Of a stretch of 64,000 bases of DNA, positions 1-9,200 are shown piece by piece. The stretch comes from Rothia kristinae NBRC 15354 (lineage in GTDB: Bacteria > Actinomycetota > Actinomycetes > Actinomycetales > Micrococcaceae). Both the position numbers and the translations under genes were made by a program. Below the pieces are notes generated by a model, which searched no databases, was not told the DNA's origin, and was given only the letters and a program-made list of their open reading frames with translations. How positions within the stretch are numbered: the first letter of the stretch is position 1; each line of letters starts with the position of its first letter. The stretch is from the NCBI RefSeq assembly GCF_001570865.1, contig NZ_BCSM01000001.1, forward strand, positions 219,684-283,683, read 5' to 3'.

Positions 1-1
1 C

Positions 2-598
2 ATGGACCGGATCGAGGAGGCCACCCGCAGCCTGGATCCCACCGACCCCGAGTCGATGCGCACCATTCTGTCCGGGGATCTGTTCACCCCGCAGCTGACG
101 GAGGACCAGGAGGTCACCCTGCGGCGCCTGGAGACCCTGCTGGCCCTGGTGGAGGGCTGGGTGGACGACGTCTGCGCACGGACCGCCGGCAACCTGCCTT
201 CCGCACCCGCGCTGACCGAGACCCTGCGGCGTCGTCGCGCCGCGGGCGGACCTGCGGAGAAGACCTTCGGGTCGCTGATCGGCCTGGAGCTGCGGCCGCG
301 GCGCCTGCGCGAGGCCTCCGAGTTCTGGCGCGCCTACGGCGAGCAGCACGGGGCCGAGGCCAGGGACGCCCTGTGGGAGGCCCCGGAGAACCTGCCCACG
401 GACGAGGACCTGGATCACCCGGAGCAGTTCGAGCCCACCCACGACCTGCTCCACGCCACGGATGAGGAGATGGACGCCGCCCTGGAGAAGCTGCTCTCCG
501 GCGGCTACGAGGACGGGGCGGACTCGGAGGATCCGTCCTCCGGGGAGGACGGGGAGGATTCCTCCGGGGAGTCCTCGAACGGCTCCTCCGGGTCCTGA
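2..598 (+). CDS. Zinc-dependent metalloprotease, DUF2342 family (C-terminal part)
   Basis: The reading frame is open to the left edge, so the N-terminal part, including the zinc-binding helix expected for this family, lies outside the window. The visible 198 residues resemble the C-terminal half of the actinobacterial DUF2342/TIGR03624 proteins (often annotated zinc-dependent metalloprotease or F420-associated hydrolase): a helical segment around LETLLALVEGWVDDV, an [19 protein letters not shown] stretch, then FWRAYGEQHGAEARDALWE. The last 35 or so residues are a low-complexity Ser/Gly/Asp/Glu tail. The 3' 94 bp overlap the 3' end of the convergent SprT-like gene. Family assignment is from recognisable sequence; catalytic function cannot be checked here. 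Confidence 0.75.
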   Translation: MDRIEEATRSLDPTDPESMRTILSGDLFTPQLTEDQEVTLRRLETLLALVEGWVDDVCARTAGNLPSAPALTETLRRRRAAGGPAEKTFGSLIGLELRPRRLREASEFWRAYGEQHGAEARDALWEAPENLPTDEDLDHPEQFEPTHDLLHATDEEMDAALEKLLSGGYEDGADSEDPSSGEDGEDSSGESSNGSSGS

Positions 599-1176
599 CC
601 CCTGCCGTGGGCGTACCCGGCCAGGTACGCCCGGGCCGTTTCGGCGTGGGGGTAGCGGGCCTCCAGGCGCCGGAAGCGGGGGCCGTGGGAGGCCTCGATG
701 AGGTGGCACAGCTCGTGATGGATCACGTAGTCCAGCACGTAGTCCGGCACCTCCCACAGCTGGTGTGAGATCCGCACGCTACCGCGGGCGGGGGTGGTGG
801 ATCCCCAGCGGGTGCGCTGGTTGGTGACCCAGCGGATCGAGACGGGCCGCACCCGGTCCCCCAGCAGCTCCCGGGCCAGGCGTCGGGCCCGCTCGGCGAG
901 GAACGCATCCGAGCGGCGCCGGGAGGTCGGGTCCCCCTCCCCCGCCCCCTGGCGGGCCCGGGCCCGCAGCAGGCGCGGCAGGAGCTCCTCGGCGTGGCGC
1001 AGCGCCCGATCCGTGCCCATGCTCGCCGGGATCTGCAGCAGCACCCGGTCCCCGTCCCAGCGGGCGGAGACGGTCTTGCGGCGACGCGCCGAGCGGCGGA
1101 TCACCAGCGCGGGCCGATCCCCCTCGGCGCGCAGATGCTCATCGGGGAAGGACGGGGCGGGGCCGGGACGGGGCAT
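505..1176 (-). CDS. SprT/YgjP-like zinc metallopeptidase (M48/DUF45 type)
   Basis: A 223-residue protein of the YgjP/DUF45 metallopeptidase group. Diagnostic features are RTRWGS followed by the strand VRISHQLW, the zinc-binding helix HHELCHLIE (HExxH-like, with Cys in the fourth position) at about residue 154, and a downstream His (ASHGPRF), the usual third ligand region. The C-terminal 30 residues are a Ser/Glu/Asp/Pro tail encoded opposite the acidic tail of the preceding convergent gene, so both ends are probably disordered. The ATG at 1176 is supported by a TAGGAT -10 hexamer ending 6 nt upstream (leaderless). Substrate is unknown. Confidence 0.8.
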   Translation of the reverse strand: MPRPGPAPSFPDEHLRAEGDRPALVIRRSARRRKTVSARWDGDRVLLQIPASMGTDRALRHAEELLPRLLRARARQGAGEGDPTSRRRSDAFLAERARRLARELLGDRVRPVSIRWVTNQRTRWGSTTPARGSVRISHQLWEVPDYVLDYVIHHELCHLIEASHGPRFRRLEARYPHAETARAYLAGYAHGRGQDPEEPFEDSPEESSPSSPEDGSSESAPSS

Positions 1177-1182
1177 GAGAGG

Positions 1183-1188
1183 ATCCTA
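1183..1188 (-). promoter_or_regulatory. -10 element of leaderless SprT-like gene
   Basis: On the minus strand TAGGAT is followed by six bases and the ATG at 1176, the spacing expected when transcription starts on the start codon. Confidence 0.55.
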
Positions 1189-1350
1189 GCCCGACGACGC
1201 CGCGCCGGGGCGCCTGCCCGCCGCACGAACCAGCGCGCCGCACGATCCTCCCCGCCGTCGCTCGCGTCGAGGACCTGCCTGCACCGTCCGGGACGAGGGG
1301 CCTGTGGATGAGCGGGGATCCGCGCCCACGCATCTGCCAGGGTGGGTGGC

Positions 1351-2112
1351 ATGGACCACTCCTCCGCCGTCGCCCCGCCCATCGTCTCCGTCGAGCACGT
1401 GCTCGCCGGCATCCCCCGCGGCGCCCGGGTGCTGTGCCTGGGGCTGGCCGGTCCCGCCGCCCTGATCTGCCGCGGGCTGACCGAGCGGACCGGGGACGAG
1501 CTGCCGTGGCTGCTGGACCGGCACCCGGTGACCTCCCGGGATGTCGAGCAGCGGGGGTACCGGAACCAGGACGTGGGCCTGGCCCGGGATCGGGCCCTGT
1601 GCGCGGACATCGCCCGACGCACCGGGCGCGCGCTGCCGCTGGGGCAGGGCAGCCACCCGGAGTCGGAGCTGGTGCACCGGGTGTGCCGTGAGCGGCGGCG
1701 CCGGGAGCAGGTGATCACCGAGCTGCTCGGCCGGGACGGGCAGCCGTTCTGGCCCGGTCAGGTTCCGGCGGAGCTGGACCCGACGACGACGCCGGGCGCC
1801 CCGCGGCGCACCGCCCGGGACCCCGGGTGGCTTTCCGGCCTCGTGGCCCGCTTCGACCGGGTGGTGCAGACCGTGGACGCACACGAGGAGGAGCACTGGG
1901 AGCCTCCGCTGGCCCCCGGGACCCCGGTGCTGCAGCTGGTCCTGGATGTCGCCGGGGACCTGCGCGCGGTGGAGGGGGCGGAGAGGACCGTGCCGTGGTG
2001 GGCGCGGCGGTGCCGGGACTGCCAGCTGGCGGCGATCCGCGTCGAGGCTGACCCGGACTGCCTGTGCCGCCTCGCCCTGCACCCGGAGATCCGCGAGATC
2101 CGCGCCGGCTGA
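1351..2112 (+). CDS. Hypothetical protein
   Basis: A 253-residue protein that I do not recognise. An alternative in-frame GTG at 1342 would add three residues. The N-terminal part contains a hydrophobic stretch (GARVLCLGLAGPAALICRGL) that could be a core beta-alpha element rather than a membrane helix. The middle is rich in Arg/Asp, and the C-terminal part has a Trp pair and a cluster of four Cys within 25 residues (RRCRDCQLAAI and PDCLCRLAL), which may bind metal. The frame has much stronger third-position G/C bias than the opposing antisense frame, so I accept it as coding. It converges on the uvrD2-like gene. Confidence 0.55.
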   Translation: MDHSSAVAPPIVSVEHVLAGIPRGARVLCLGLAGPAALICRGLTERTGDELPWLLDRHPVTSRDVEQRGYRNQDVGLARDRALCADIARRTGRALPLGQGSHPESELVHRVCRERRRREQVITELLGRDGQPFWPGQVPAELDPTTTPGAPRRTARDPGWLSGLVARFDRVVQTVDAHEEEHWEPPLAPGTPVLQLVLDVAGDLRAVEGAERTVPWWARRCRDCQLAAIRVEADPDCLCRLALHPEIREIRAG

Positions 2113-2229
2113 GACCGGACGCGGCGGGCGCAAGCCCGAGCTGCGGGACCCTCAGGACGCTCCACGCCCGCGGGGACGGCGAGTTCCGCGGGGCCGGGCG
2201 GTGGCGACGTCGGGGGCTCGGCTCAGGGC

Positions 2230-4038
2230 TCAGCCCAGGTGCGCCGAGCGCGGGGCGAGCCCCTCGAGGAAGCGGGAGCGGCGCCGGTGGGCCCGCCCGC
2301 CCGGGGTGCGGGCCAGGGACCAGGACAGGAACAGCCGCTGCCGGGCCCGGGTGATCCCCACGTACAACAGGCGCCGCTCCTCGTCCAGCTCATCCCCGGT
2401 CTCGGCGAAGCCGATGGGCATCAGCCCCTCGGACAATCCGCACAGGAACACCGCGTCCCATTCCAGGCCCTTCGCCGAGTGCAGCGAGGCCAGGGTGACC
2501 CCGGACATGACCGGCGCGTCCTGATGGGCGACCCGGCGGGCCAGCTCCTCCACCAGATCCGGCAGGGTCAGCTCCCCCTGCTCCTCGGTCCGCGCCGCGG
2601 CCAGCCGATCCGTGAGCGAGACCAGGGCCGCCAGGGACTCCCACGTCGCGCGCACCGCCCCGGTGGAGGCCGGGGGCCGGTCACGGTAGCCGAGGGAGGA
2701 GAGCAGGTCCCGCACCAGGCGCGGGGCCGGGGTCTCGGCGTCGGCGCGGGCGGCCGCGCGGATCTGGGCGATGGCGTTCTTGACCTCGGGGCGGTTGAAG
2801 AACTGCTCCGTCCCGCGCAACCGGTACCCGATCCCGGCATCGGCCAGCGCCTGCTCGATGACCTGGGACTGTCCGTTGGTGCGGAACAGCACGGCGATCT
2901 GCGCGGGGTCCATCCCGTCCTTGTCGATCAGGTCCCGGATGTCCTCGGCGATGCCGGCGGCCTCCTGCTCGTCATCGGCGTACTCGAACCACTCCGGCTC
3001 GGGTCCCTTGGGTCGCTGGGCGCGCAGCTCCAGGGGTGTGGCCCAGGCCCCGGGGGTGGAGTCCTTGGCGGGGCGGCGGGCGGCCAGCAGGCGGTTGGCC
3101 AGGGTCACCACCTGCGGGGTGGAGCGGTAGTCGCGCACCAGCCGCACGACCTTGCCCTGCGGATGGCGGGAGGGGAACTCCAGCAGGTGCCGGGCGGTCG
3201 CCCCGGTGAAGGAGTAGATGGTCTGGGAGGCGTCGCCCACCACGCACAGCTCCTCGCGTCCACCCAGCCAGTTGTCCAGGAGGCGCTGCTGCAACGGGGA
3301 GACGTCCTGGTACTCGTCCACCACGAAGTGCCGGTACTGCTGGCGCACGGCCGCGGCGACGGCGTCGTCCTCCTCCAGGATGGCGACGGTGGCCAGCAGC
3401 ACGTCCTCGAAGTCGATGGCGTTGCGCTCGGTCTTCAGGTCCTCGTAGGCCCGGGCCACCCGCGCTAAGCCCTGGGGAGTGAATCCGGTAGGCAGCTCCT
3501 TGTTCCCCAGGTTCTCCTCGAGGGTGTCCGGGGTGAGCATGGAGACCTTGGACCACTCGATGATCGCGGCCAGGTCCCGCAGGATCGCCCGGTCCGTGGT
3601 GAAGCGCAGCCGGGAGGCGGCCTCGGCGAGGTACTGGGCCTTCCCCGACAGCAGCTGCGGCGGGGTCCCGCCGACGGCCTGGGGCCAGAAGTACTGCAGC
3701 TGGCGCAGGGCCGCGGCGTGGAAGGTGCGGGTCTGCACCCCGGCCGCGTCGAGCCCGTGCAGGCGGGCGCGCATCTCGTTGGCCGCGCGCGCGGTGAAGG
3801 TCAGGGCCAGCACCTGCTGGGGCACGTAGCCCCCCGCGGCGATGCCGTAGGCGATGCGGTGGGTGATCGCGCGGGTCTTGCCCGTCCCCGCCCCGGCCAG
3901 CACGCACACGGGCCCTGTCAGGCTCGTGGCGACCTCCCGCTGCTCGGGGTCCAGGCCCTCCAGGATCCGGTCCGGGCTCGGGGCGGGCTCCTGCGGGCGC
4001 GCTGCTTCGGCGGCGGATCCGCTCCGGGCGGGGGTCAT
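2230..4038 (-). CDS. uvrD2: UvrD2-like superfamily 1 DNA helicase lacking HRDC domain
   Basis: A 3'-5' superfamily 1 helicase of 602 residues for DNA repair. Motifs in order: Walker A AGAGTGKT (about 48-55), motif Ia LTFTARAANEM, Walker B FVVDEYQDVSP, motif III GDASQTIYSFTGA, motif IV VRDYRST, motif V LHSAKGLEWDAVF and motif VI RRLLYVGITRARQ, so the motor is intact. The protein ends soon after motif VI (HRRRSRFLEGLAP). Mycobacterial UvrD2, which sits in the same nudC-linked place, is about 100 residues longer and carries an HRDC domain; no such domain follows here. The ATG at 4038 overlaps the nudC stop in an ATGA, indicating coupled translation. A longer open frame upstream of 4038 is just nudC read out of frame. 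Confidence 0.9.
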   Translation of the reverse strand: MTPARSGSAAEAARPQEPAPSPDRILEGLDPEQREVATSLTGPVCVLAGAGTGKTRAITHRIAYGIAAGGYVPQQVLALTFTARAANEMRARLHGLDAAGVQTRTFHAAALRQLQYFWPQAVGGTPPQLLSGKAQYLAEAASRLRFTTDRAILRDLAAIIEWSKVSMLTPDTLEENLGNKELPTGFTPQGLARVARAYEDLKTERNAIDFEDVLLATVAILEEDDAVAAAVRQQYRHFVVDEYQDVSPLQQRLLDNWLGGREELCVVGDASQTIYSFTGATARHLLEFPSRHPQGKVVRLVRDYRSTPQVVTLANRLLAARRPAKDSTPGAWATPLELRAQRPKGPEPEWFEYADDEQEAAGIAEDIRDLIDKDGMDPAQIAVLFRTNGQSQVIEQALADAGIGYRLRGTEQFFNRPEVKNAIAQIRAAARADAETPAPRLVRDLLSSLGYRDRPPASTGAVRATWESLAALVSLTDRLAAARTEEQGELTLPDLVEELARRVAHQDAPVMSGVTLASLHSAKGLEWDAVFLCGLSEGLMPIGFAETGDELDEERRLLYVGITRARQRLFLSWSLARTPGGRAHRRRSRFLEGLAPRSAHLG

Positions 4039-5156
4039 CGTGTGCTCTCGTCCTCCGGGTTCTGGGGCAGGGTCTCGGGTGCCTTCTCGGGCGGGTTCTG
4101 GGGCGCCTTCTCGGGCAGGGTGCCACCGTACCAGTCGGCGATCAGGTGGTGGGCGATCGAGACTGGTCCGGGCAGGCGCACCCGTCCGGCGCGGACCTCC
4201 CCCGCCAGCTCCCTGCGGGTGAACCAGCGGACCCGGGCGATCTCCGTGCCGTCCGGGCGGGCCGCGCCCGGTTCGGCAACGACGGCGCGGAAGCCGAGCA
4301 TCAGCGAGCGCGGGAAGGGCCAGGGCTGGGAGCCGCGGTATTCGGCGCGCACCACCCTGACTCCCGCCTCCTCGCCGACCTCCCGGGCGACGGCGGCTTC
4401 CAGGCTCTCCCCGGCCTCCACGAAGCCGGCGAAGGTCGAGTAGCGGTCCGCGGGCCACCGGGCGGAGCGGCCCAACAGGATCCGCTCCTCCCCGTGTTCG
4501 TCGGTGTGCACGACGGCGGCGATGATCGCCGGATCGGTGCGGGGGAACAGCTCGGTGCCCTCGGCGGCGCAGGTGCGGGCCCAGCCGGCCCGGGTGGGCT
4601 CGGTGGGGGCACCGCACCGGGGGCAGTGCCGGGCCTGCTCGTGCCAGCGGTACAGGGCCAGCCCGGCGGTGAACCACCCGGTCTGCTCCGGGTCCAGCAT
4701 CTCCGCGGCCTCGCGCAACCCGAGCCGCCGCGATGGTGCCCCGGCCGCGGTTCCGGACGTGGTGGCGGTGGAGGCCTCGCCGGGGGTCTGTGCGGTGGGC
4801 AGGGCCAGCAGGACGGGGGCGCCGTCGGCGGCGAGCCCCAGGTGGGCCAGGGGGCCTGCGACCGGCGCGGTCCCGGCCCAGGCGATCTCGGCGCGGGCGC
4901 CACCCCGGGTGGTCGCTGGGGCGGCGTCGCGAGCGGGGGCGGCGTCGGCCGTCGCAGCGTCGGCGGGATCCGGCAGGCACCGGATGGGCGCCCGACCCTC
5001 GGCGTCCAGAGTAAGCACGCGGGTGCGCGGGTCCCGGAGCGCGGCGGGCAGCAGCGCGGAGGTGTCGGCTTCCAGGTCGTTGCGGCGCAGCGGGTGGGTC
5101 CCCAGCAGCAGCGCCCCCAGGGGCGGGAGGATCCCGGGGTTCTCGGCGGTGCTCAT
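4035..5156 (-). CDS. nudC: NAD(+)/NADH pyrophosphatase NudC (Nudix hydrolase)
   Basis: Hydrolyses NADH/NAD+ (and, in the family, removes NAD caps from RNA) to NMN plus AMP. The zinc-ribbon segment HCPRCGAPTEP is followed by RTCAAEGTELFPRTDP: the second pair has only one Cys, as is common in actinobacterial members. The Nudix box is complete (GFVEAGESLEAAVAREVGEE), and the NudC-type SQPWPFPRSLM motif follows it. ATG 5156 (MSTAENPG) is preferred; a longer frame would run into the divergent kinase-fold gene promoter. The C-terminal 30 residues are a repetitive Pro/Glu/Asn tail (PEKAPQNP-type units). Upstream and coupled to the uvrD2-like gene. Confidence 0.92.
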   Translation of the reverse strand: MSTAENPGILPPLGALLLGTHPLRRNDLEADTSALLPAALRDPRTRVLTLDAEGRAPIRCLPDPADAATADAAPARDAAPATTRGGARAEIAWAGTAPVAGPLAHLGLAADGAPVLLALPTAQTPGEASTATTSGTAAGAPSRRLGLREAAEMLDPEQTGWFTAGLALYRWHEQARHCPRCGAPTEPTRAGWARTCAAEGTELFPRTDPAIIAAVVHTDEHGEERILLGRSARWPADRYSTFAGFVEAGESLEAAVAREVGEEAGVRVVRAEYRGSQPWPFPRSLMLGFRAVVAEPGAARPDGTEIARVRWFTRRELAGEVRAGRVRLPGPVSIAHHLIADWYGGTLPEKAPQNPPEKAPETLPQNPEDESTR

Positions 5157-5185
5157 GCGCTCAGCGTGCTCCCGGGGGTCTCTTG

Positions 5186-5191
5186 TAGTCT
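5186..5191 (+). promoter_or_regulatory. -10 element of leaderless kinase-fold gene
   Basis: TAGTCT is followed by six bases and GTG at 5198. This favours the GTG at 5198 over the in-frame GTG at 5192, which would lie on the -10 edge. Confidence 0.5.
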
Positions 5192-5197
5192 GTGGGG

Positions 5198-6175
5198 GTG
5201 ACTTCCACACCGCTAACGTTAGCCGCTATGGCCTCGGCCGGGGTGCCCGGGCTCTTCCCCGTGGCCGTCGACGCGTATGAAGTCGAGAACCCCGAGTACG
5301 TCGGCGCGGTGGTCCTCGACTCCGCGCGCCAGCGGTGGATCGTGCGCTGCCCGCGCACCCAGGAGGCCAGCGTCCGGCTGGAATCCGAGCACGTCATCCT
5401 GCATTCCTTCACCCCGGGGCTGCGGGCTCGCCTGCCCTTCCAGCTGCCCACCGTCGTCGGCTCGGCGGACCGGGACGGGCTGCGGACGTTCGTGTACCCG
5501 GAGATCCCGGGTGAGGTGGTGGACATCGAGGAGCTGGTGCGCCGCTCCCACGTGGTCTCCCCGGAGCGGGAGCCGCTGAGCACCCAGCTGGGCAAGGCCC
5601 TGGCCACGATCCACACCCTGCCGATCGAGATCGTGCGGGAAGGGGATCTGCCGACCTACACGGCCCAGCGCTGCCGGGACCGGATGCTGGCGGAGCTGGA
5701 CCGGGCGGCAGGCACCGGCAAGGTCCCGGCGCCGCTGCTGCGCCGGTGGGAATCCCGCCTGGAGGACCCCCGGCTGTGGCGCTTCCGCCCGACCGTGATC
5801 CACGGGGACCTCTCCGAGGAGAACCTGGTGCTGGACGGCACCCGCCTGGCCGCGGTGCGCGGCTGGCACGACATGCAGGTCGCGGATCCCGCGGCGGATT
5901 TCGCGTGGCTGATGAGCTGCCCGGACCAGGACTTCGCGGACGCGATCGTGGAGGTCTACACGGTGCAGCTGCCGCACACCCCGGATCCCCACCTGCTGCG
6001 CCGGGCCTACCTGCACGCCGAGTTCGCGCTGGCCCAGTGGCTGGTGCGCGGCACCGAGCAGGGGGACGAGGCCACGGTCAGCGAGGCCCAGGCGATGCTG
6101 CGCACCCTGGAGCGGGACCTGCGCGAATCCGGCGCCCTCGACGAGCCCCGGGATGCCGACGCACCCGCCGACTGA
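5198..6175 (+). CDS. Aminoglycoside/macrolide phosphotransferase-fold protein, probably degenerate kinase
   Basis: A 325-residue protein of the APH/choline-kinase fold. The catalytic loop is VIHGDLSEENLVLDG (about residue 205), with Asp and Asn as expected. The following metal-binding motif, normally IDW or IDF, reads VRGWHDMQVADPAADFAWL, so Gly replaces the metal-ligand Asp; the DPAADFAW tail is normal. The position between adnB and nudC is familiar in actinobacteria, where such proteins are annotated simply as phosphotransferases. Whether it phosphorylates anything is open. No resistance role should be read into the family name. Confidence 0.78.
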   Translation: MTSTPLTLAAMASAGVPGLFPVAVDAYEVENPEYVGAVVLDSARQRWIVRCPRTQEASVRLESEHVILHSFTPGLRARLPFQLPTVVGSADRDGLRTFVYPEIPGEVVDIEELVRRSHVVSPEREPLSTQLGKALATIHTLPIEIVREGDLPTYTAQRCRDRMLAELDRAAGTGKVPAPLLRRWESRLEDPRLWRFRPTVIHGDLSEENLVLDGTRLAAVRGWHDMQVADPAADFAWLMSCPDQDFADAIVEVYTVQLPHTPDPHLLRRAYLHAEFALAQWLVRGTEQGDEATVSEAQAMLRTLERDLRESGALDEPRDADAPAD

Positions 6176-6289
6176 CGCCCGCTCCCTCGACTGAACCGCG
6201 CTCCCGACGACGGGCGAGCTCCACTCAGTCTGTCCGCCTCGGGCGCGCCGAACCGACCGATCCGCCGTCAACCCCCGGGCGCCCTGTGC

Positions 6290-9200
6290 TCACCGCGGGG
6301 CGTGTCCCAGCCGGGCCAGCAGCGCGCTCAGCTCCTCCTCCCCCGGCAGGTGCTCCGGGGTGATCTCCCGGTTCTGGGCGATGTAGTGGAAGCTGGCGCG
6401 CACCGTCGCCGGGTCCAGATCCCGCAGGCGGGCGAAGGCCAGCCGGTACACGGCCAGCTGCACGGACCGGTCCGCCAGCTCCCTCCCGGTGGGCACCCGG
6501 CCGGTCTTCCAGTCCACCAGCTCCCATTCCGGTTCCCCCGGGGCCGGGTCCGGGGTGCGGAACACGGCGTCGATCCGCCCGCGCACCGTGATCCCGCCGA
6601 GGCTGGTCTCCAGGGGCAGCTCCACGGCCCACGGCTGACGATCCGCCCACCGGGAGGCCAGGAACTTCTCCTGCAGGGTGCTCAGCTCCTGCGGGGTCTC
6701 CTCCTCCGGGTCCGCCAGCCGCTCGCCCAGATCCAGCATGGCCGGGGCCCCGTAGCGGTGCTCGAGCCACTCGTGGAAGCGGGTCCCGGCCCGCGCCTGG
6801 GCCGAGGGCCGCCGCGGCATGGGGCGACGGACGGCGCGCAGCACCGCCTCCGGGTCCTCGGCCAGGCCCACCACCAGGGAGGCGCTGACGTGGCGGGGGA
6901 TCTCGGTGCGCTGGGCGGCGCGGGCCCGGGTCCGACGCAGGGCCAGCAGCAGCTCGGTCTCCTCCTCCCAGGCCAGGGTCTCGGGAGTGCTCTCCCCCGG
7001 CGCCTCACCCGCTCGGGCTGCGGCGTCGGCGGCAGGCCCGCCGGTGCGCTGAGCGATCCGCTGGCGCACCAGGGCGGCCGCCCGCTCCACCTCGGCCCGG
7101 CGGCTGCGCACCGGACCGGGGTCCAGCGCGGCGTCGGCCTGCGCGGTCCCGGTGAGCCCGTCCAGGGTCTCGAGATCCTCCCATCGGGTCTCCGCCGGCT
7201 GGGTCAGGGGATCAAAGGGCCACAGGGCCACCAGGACGCTGCTGCGCTGGGGGTTCTGTTCCCCGGCCTCCAGCGGCGCGGCCTCGTGCACGATCCGCAC
7301 CGACTCCTCGGGCAGGTCCGCCAGGAACCGGGAGGGCACCCGGGGCTTGGCGCGGGTGCCGGTCCAACGGCTGGATCCGATGCCCACCAGCTCCCGGGCG
7401 CGGGTGATGGCCACGTAAGCCAGGCGCCGCTCCTCGGCGACCACCCGCTCGTCGTTGTCCTCCAGGAAGGCCGTCCAGCTCTCCTGCAGCCCCGTGGTGC
7501 CGGTCTGGTCCGTGTCCCACTGGGGCAGGTGCCCGCGGTCCCCGCGCAACGGCCAGGGCAGGGCGCCGAGGCTGTTGAGCCAGTGCTCGCGCTGATCCGT
7601 GGGGAAGACCCCCTCGGCCATGCCGAACAGGTGCACCTCATCCCATTCCAGCCCCTTGGACCCGTGCACGGTCAGCAGCTGCACGGCCCCCGGGACGGCG
7701 GGTCCGGCGGGCAGCGGCAGGCCGCTCTCCTCCCGGGCGGCGGTCTCCAGCCAGGCGAGGAAGGCGGTGACCCCGGCGGCGGAGGACGTCACGGTGTAGC
7801 GGTGCTCCTGCGGGGTGGCCTGTTCCGCCGCGTCCGAGTCGGCGCCCGCCGGGGCGAACAGCTCCGAGTGGGTCCCGGCCTCCAGGGTCGCCGCCATGCG
7901 CGGGGCGGTGGCGCAGTACTGGGCGGCGGCCTGGTGGAAGGCGTCCAGGTGCATCCGCGCCTCGTGCGCGGAGCGCCCCGGGTGGGAGGCCAGCTCGATG
8001 TCCAGCAGGCTCAGCCGCTCGATGTGGTGCAGCAGCGTGGTGAGGTCCTCGCCGAGGTAGCCGCGCAGCTCCTCCAGCTCCCGCGCGCACCGTTCCAGCC
8101 GCTGCCGGGCCTCCGGACTCAGGGCGCGCCCGGTCGCGGAGGTCCAGGCCGGTCCGGGCAGGGTCTCGATGCCCTCGATGAGGCTGGCCCCGTCCGTCTC
8201 GTCCCCGCCGCCGGTGCGCAGCAGCTCCTGCACGGCTTCCCGGGCCTGGGCCTCGGCCTGCTCCGGATCCGGGGCCTCGCCCCGCCCGGCGCGCAGCCCC
8301 TCCTCTCCGGGAACGTGACCTTCGGGGGTGGTGAGGTCCTCGGCGATCCCGCGCTCCACCGCCCGGCGGCGGCGTCGGGCGAGGAAGCGAGCCCAGTCGT
8401 TCAGGGCCATCAGGTCTCGGGCGCCGAGCCGCCAGCGGGCCCCGGCCAGCAGCCGCATCAGGGCATCGGCGCGGGACGGGTCGGAGAGCACGCGCAGGGT
8501 CGCGACCATGTCCACGACCTCCGGGGTCTGCAGCAGCCCGCCCAGACCCAGGACCTCGGCGGGCACCCCCTGCCGCTCGCATTCGGCCCGCACGGTCTCC
8601 AGCTGGGCCCGGGCCCGGCACAGCACCGCGGCAGTGGCCGGCTCCCGGCCCTCGGCCCGCGCCTGCTCGGCCCGCTCCCGGATGCCGCGCACCAGGTCTG
8701 CGGCTTCCTCCTCCTCACTGATCCAGGTGCCGGTGAGCACCTGGCCCGGGGTGGGCTCGGGACGGGGCACGAGGTCCGGGACGGGGAAGCGCCGCTCCCC
8801 CGGCGCCCAGGGTGCCGGCCGTCCCAGGGGGGCGGCGACGGCGTTGGCGGCGTCGAGGATGCGGGTGCCGTTGCGCCAGGCCGCGGTCAGGTAGGACGGT
8901 GCGGCGTCCTCGGCCGGGAAGTAGGCGGGGAAGTCGAACAGCTGACCCTCGGAGGCGCCGCGGAAGCCGTAGATGGACTGCTTGGGATCCCCCACCGCCA
9001 TGACGCTGTGGCCGTCCCCGAACAGCGTGGAGAACAGCACCATCTGGGCGTGGGAGGTGTCTTGGAACTCGTCCAGCAGCACCACCTTGTACAGCTCCCG
9101 CTGCTCCCGGGCGACGGCGGGCACCTCGCGGGCCAGGCGGGCGGCGTCGAGCAGGAGGTCCCCGAAGTCCATGACCTGCATGGTCTGCTTCAGCCGCTGG

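Noticed and set aside
1186..2133. 315-residue open frame on minus, opposite the hypothetical gene
   Set aside because: Arg/Pro/Gly/Gln-rich with no structure-like pattern; the plus frame has better codon bias. This is the least certain of the shadow decisions.
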